DNA from: Coemansia sp. RSA 1804
Lineage: Eukaryota > Kickxellomycota > Kickxellomycetes > Kickxellales > Kickxellaceae
Assembly (NCBI GenBank): GCA_027578815.1
Contig: JANBTH010000859.1
Span: forward strand, 1 to 10,557
DNA length: 10,557 nucleotides
Direction: 5' to 3'
Shown here: one piece after another, positions 7,858-10,557 of the stretch
How positions within the stretch are numbered: position 1 is the first letter of the stretch
How the letters are laid out: each line of letters opens with the position of its first letter
The notes under the pieces: generated by a model
The model's input: the letters and a program-made list of their open reading frames with translations, nothing else
The model's database searches: none
Told to the model about the DNA's origin: nothing
Made by a program: the position numbers and the translations under genes

Positions 7858-9138
7858 ATGGTCGCAAAACGCAAGTCCTTGGGCGGTGACGCTGGTTCCA
7901 AGAAGATCGAGGTCTCCATCGACACCTCCCGAGCCGCCGTACAGCCAGTGGTGGCCTCGTTTGCAGCCGCAGTCCCACCAGTAGCATCAACTTTTGCCAC
8001 ATACAAAAGCGTGGATAAGAACAAGGCCAGTGAATGTATAGTTGTTAGCGAGACCGAAAAGATCGAGTACGTGGGTCAGACGTTTGAGGACAACAAGCCC
8101 CTGTTTACCGGGTGCCAGTACCTCGTCGGCGTATATGACAAGACCACCGACACTGTGACGTTCCGCACGGCACCATATGTCCGGATCAACTCGACGATCA
8201 AGTCGCTCAAGGATTCAACGGGTGTGGTTGATCGGGACATATCTAGCCGGATTATCCAGGCACGGAACGAGCTGGGTGAGGCGTTTGGTAACAAGAAGAG
8301 GAAGGCTCAGATCCGTGCGGAGGAGCGCAATAGGATCAATATGGACTCAGTCAAGGGCGACATGAGTGTCATCGAGGCGTCTATCGGGGTGCGTACCAGT
8401 AGCATGCCGACGGCTCAGGATCTGAAGGGCCTCGAGAACGCCAATAGACCTATTCCAAAGTACGATCCGGAGGCCACGAAGCCCGAGGACATCTACGACA
8501 TGGACGATGTGTTGCCCAAGCCCATCGTCTCTCACATCAACGTCACCCCGCTCACAAAGGCCACGGATGTCGATGGATACAGACAGAACCTTCCTGTGCG
8601 TTCACTATTTGTGCTCAAAAAGGTCGAGAGTCTTCTCTTGAACCAGCGCAAACCCGACATCGACTTGCTTCGCCGTGTTGTCTATCTGTCGTACCTTATG
8701 AAGTTCTTCACATTCAGCGCCTCTGCGCTGAAGAACCGCGACAAGTGTGTCGAGTTACTCATGTGCGCACCAGAGGTCTCTGACCAGATTTTTGAAAAGT
8801 TCACCGAATGTGTTGCTGGCTCCGTCAACCCCGACGGCTCCCCCGTGGTTATCAGAACCCCGGCCAGCGAGAGCAAGCTTGTTTGTCACATTGCCGTTCT
8901 GATGCTCGCCGTCAACAACTGGGTGGTGTATCCGTTGGAGCTGTCTGCTGATCTCGGGCTGCCTATAAGAAAGGCAGAAAAGTTCCTGACCAGTGTTGGG
9001 TGCAAGCTGGAGGTGGCCTCGGCTGATGAGATTGCCACATGCGTGATGAGTAAGCGTCCAAAGGCCGGTGCTTCCAAGAAAGCTGTGCTCAAGGCACCGA
9101 TTGAGTTCCCAAAGCAATCAATGCACAGGGCCAGATGA
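7858..9138 (+). CDS. RPA49: DNA-directed RNA polymerase I subunit RPA49
   Basis: The 426-residue product matches the A49/POLR1E family, which acts in the nucleolus within RNA polymerase I. A49 pairs with A34.5 in a TFIIF-like dimer and supports initiation and elongation on rDNA. The N-terminal dimerisation domain spans about residues 30-110 (ATYKSVDKN, IEYVGQTFEDN, YLVGVYDKTTDTVTFRTAPY). A basic linker follows (NKKRKAQIRAEER, 145-157), then IYDMDDVLP (212-220) leading into the C-terminal tandem winged-helix region at about 220-395 (RRVVYLSYLMKFF, LAVNNWVVYPLELSADLGLP). The tail is basic. The start has a favourable context (ACACCATGG), and no intron is required over the whole frame. No A34.5 gene is visible nearby. 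Confidence 0.92.
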   Translation: MVAKRKSLGGDAGSKKIEVSIDTSRAAVQPVVASFAAAVPPVASTFATYKSVDKNKASECIVVSETEKIEYVGQTFEDNKPLFTGCQYLVGVYDKTTDTVTFRTAPYVRINSTIKSLKDSTGVVDRDISSRIIQARNELGEAFGNKKRKAQIRAEERNRINMDSVKGDMSVIEASIGVRTSSMPTAQDLKGLENANRPIPKYDPEATKPEDIYDMDDVLPKPIVSHINVTPLTKATDVDGYRQNLPVRSLFVLKKVESLLLNQRKPDIDLLRRVVYLSYLMKFFTFSASALKNRDKCVELLMCAPEVSDQIFEKFTECVAGSVNPDGSPVVIRTPASESKLVCHIAVLMLAVNNWVVYPLELSADLGLPIRKAEKFLTSVGCKLEVASADEIATCVMSKRPKAGASKKAVLKAPIEFPKQSMHRAR

Positions 9139-9185
9139 TAACCAGCTTGATTTTTTATTTGCAAGGCTGTGTTTTTTATATTGGT

Positions 9186-9191
9186 AATAAA
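9186..9191 (+). terminator. Polyadenylation signal AATAAA downstream of RPA49
   Basis: AATAAA starts 48 bases after the RPA49 stop codon. A second copy at 9501-9506 could serve as a distal site. Confidence 0.6.
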
Positions 9192-10298
9192 CTAAATGCC
9201 ATTAACGTTTTGTCGTTGCCGTCATTTCTTGTAGGCGTGGAGCTATTTTGTCTTGTCTCTTGTGCTGGTTTGCACAAGATAATGGTGGAGGCAAAGCTAG
9301 CACAAAGTGCGTGTATGTTTGTTCCAAACTTGGAAGAGCATTCATGTTGATCAATCGATCGGCAATGTTTATTTTTATCTTGTCTTTATTTTGGTCTGTC
9401 AAGGATAATGACAGGCGCGCTATAACGTCACGCCATCAGTATCGGCCAGTTTGGCAGTCAGCTCCATGCCCCTGTTGGAATATACAATTTTTCTACCGAC
9501 AATAAATACAAAGGACTGAATGTTTTAATGAATTTTATAAATATCAAGCCAAGCAGGCGATGACATGAACAACTGAAACAATGGCATGATTATTTTTGGC
9601 AATTGTTTTTTCCACCGCTGGCTGATATCGGTGTATCAGTTGGCTTTATCCAGAAAAGAGCAAATGATGTCATGTATTGACTGTGTGCCTTTTTGCCAAG
9701 CATACTCAGCAATAATGGCAAACGGAAAACTAGCTTCCACTGCGCATTGAATTTTGCCAGCTGCCGCACCGTAAGAAGAAGACGAGAGACATTCTGTTTT
9801 CGTGGCAGTGCAAGTGCGGTGCAGACATGTTGATTCATGGCTGACTCAGGAAGGCAAGCAAATGAACGACGCGTAAACGAAATGGGCCTTTTTACCGAAA
9901 ACGTGGAAAAGCGGCATCATGGCCTCTGTGAAGTGAGACAAATGACAAAAAGACGATCGCAGCCAGTAACAAGCACCAATACAAAGCATGTGCAAGGGAG
10001 AAAGACAGCCAATCACGCTCTGCCAGGAAAGCAGTCAAGCAGCAGCGAGGTTTTCCATGCCCTCTCTCTTAGGCTTTGTAAAGAAGGGTTTCATGTTCCG
10101 CAATGAGCTTGTCTGCTTGTGCTGTGGCAATCGCAGAGTCGCTCATTCGTGCACATGACACGCATGGGTATTTTGGAAGACAAGGCTGCACTCTTCTCAT
10201 TACACCCGGTATTGTCCAGACAGCACAACAGGACACGGCGCTTTGACATCCACAGAAACCAGATGGATGGCAGAGGTGGCGGTGCTGTTCTCCTCCCC
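9192..10298. other. Gene-free intergenic stretch
   Basis: I see no credible gene on either strand. Open frames are short (under about 100 codons from an ATG), lack family motifs and show no consistent codon bias. Visible small elements are CTGATA/TATCAG (9622-9639, inverted repeat with a 6-nt spacer), CCAAT words at 9976-9980 and 10009-10013, and several TTGGCA words. The first half is AT-rich, and the composition becomes more GC-rich toward 10300. Confidence 0.5.
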
Positions 10299-10299
10299 T

Positions 10300-10305
10300 T
10301 ATAAG
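10300..10305 (+). promoter_or_regulatory. TATA-like box at the right end
   Basis: TATAAG follows a C/T-rich stretch that contains CCCCT (the stress-element core) and precedes CCCTCCCTCCC. It may be the promoter of a rightward gene that starts near or beyond the window edge. No coding exon is recognised downstream. Confidence 0.35.
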
Positions 10306-10373
10306 CCTCTCCCTCCCTCCCGTCTGCTCCCCGATGCCACGACCCAGCCAGAGAGCAAAGCAAGGATCGTGCT

Positions 10374-10451
10374 ATGGAAAAGCGCCGACTCCGCTTACTC
10401 ACGGCCCTGCGCTCGTCCTCCCGTGCCCAGCAACCAGAAAAAAGACTGTAG
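10374..10451 (+). other. 25-codon ORF downstream of the right-end TATA-like box
   Basis: The ATG is 69 bp after the TATA-like box, and the frame encodes a short Arg/Leu/Ser-rich peptide (MEKRRLRLLTAL at its start) ending in TAG. It could be an upstream ORF in a long leader or the start of an exon of an interrupted gene. It could equally be chance. No GT donor context is compelling. Confidence 0.2.
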
Positions 10452-10514
10452 GCGCAGCGAAAGGTTCTATGTACAAACACCAACCGGGGGCGGCTCTTGC
10501 CAGTACAGATCCTT

Positions 10515-10543
10515 TTTGGCACACCAAACCCGCGTGTGCCAAA
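10515..10543. repeat. Perfect 10-bp inverted repeat (TTTGGCACAC / GTGTGCCAAA)
   Basis: The arms are at 10515-10524 and 10534-10543 with a 9-nt spacer, CAAACCCGC. The outer bases CC (10511-10512) and GG (near 10550) could extend the stem with bulges, and TTTTT follows at the window edge (10553-10557). It could be a protein-binding palindrome or an RNA hairpin if transcribed. Confidence 0.6.
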
Positions 10544-10557
10544 GACAGAGGCTTTTT

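Noticed and set aside
9368..9390. Two minus-strand AATAAA words suggesting a leftward gene ending here
   Set aside because: I could find no minus-strand coding sequence between 9400 and 10557 that would use them. The region is AT-rich, so chance matches are expected.
10091..10522. 143-codon minus-strand frame at the right end
   Set aside because: Its apparent start is GTG, and its Arg/Ser/Cys-rich composition looks like an antisense or random frame. No domain is recognised.
1..10557. Mobile elements, CRISPR arrays, rRNA or tRNA genes
   Set aside because: No terminal repeats, transposase or reverse transcriptase motifs, spaced repeat arrays or RNA-gene signatures were seen on either strand.

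Overview
This window looks like nuclear DNA from a fungus. It carries four protein-coding genes with eukaryotic layout: ATG starts, TATA-like boxes, AATAAA signals and one spliceosomal intron. Three products are typical fungal housekeeping proteins (ARMT1/DUF89, Arp4, RNA polymerase I subunit A49). Introns are scarce (one, 133 nt, with a GTACGT donor). Together with an ITFG2-type gene that I do not associate with yeasts, this hints at an early-diverging, intron-poor lineage (Kickxellomycotina would fit), but the placement is an inference.

Layout. Positions 1-3283 on the minus strand hold the 5' part of a very long FG-GAP/beta-propeller gene resembling ITFG2, a subunit of the KICSTOR complex that links nutrient state to TORC1. 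It has a 32-codon first exon, a 133-nt intron and a second exon that stays open for 1018 codons and runs off the left edge. Positions 3284-4312 are a divergent intergenic region with a clear TATA box for the next gene. Positions 4313-5707 (+) encode an ARMT1/DUF89 metal-dependent damage-control phosphatase. It converges, across 131 bp with a purine tract, on the Arp4 gene at 5839-7242 (-). A 615-bp divergent promoter then separates Arp4 from RPA49 at 7858-9138 (+). Positions 9139-10557 contain no gene I can support; the right end has a TATA-like box, a 25-codon ORF and a perfect 10-bp inverted repeat that may belong to a rightward gene beyond the window.

How the genes relate. They do not form a pathway. 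Arp4 (INO80, SWR1 and NuA4 chromatin complexes) and RPA49 (rRNA synthesis) share a promoter region and both serve growth-related nuclear functions. The ITFG2-like protein would act upstream of growth control through TORC1. The most unusual feature is this protein: its propeller blades are separated by long low-complexity insertions, and those insertions carry eight R-R-x-S motifs, the classic protein kinase A consensus.
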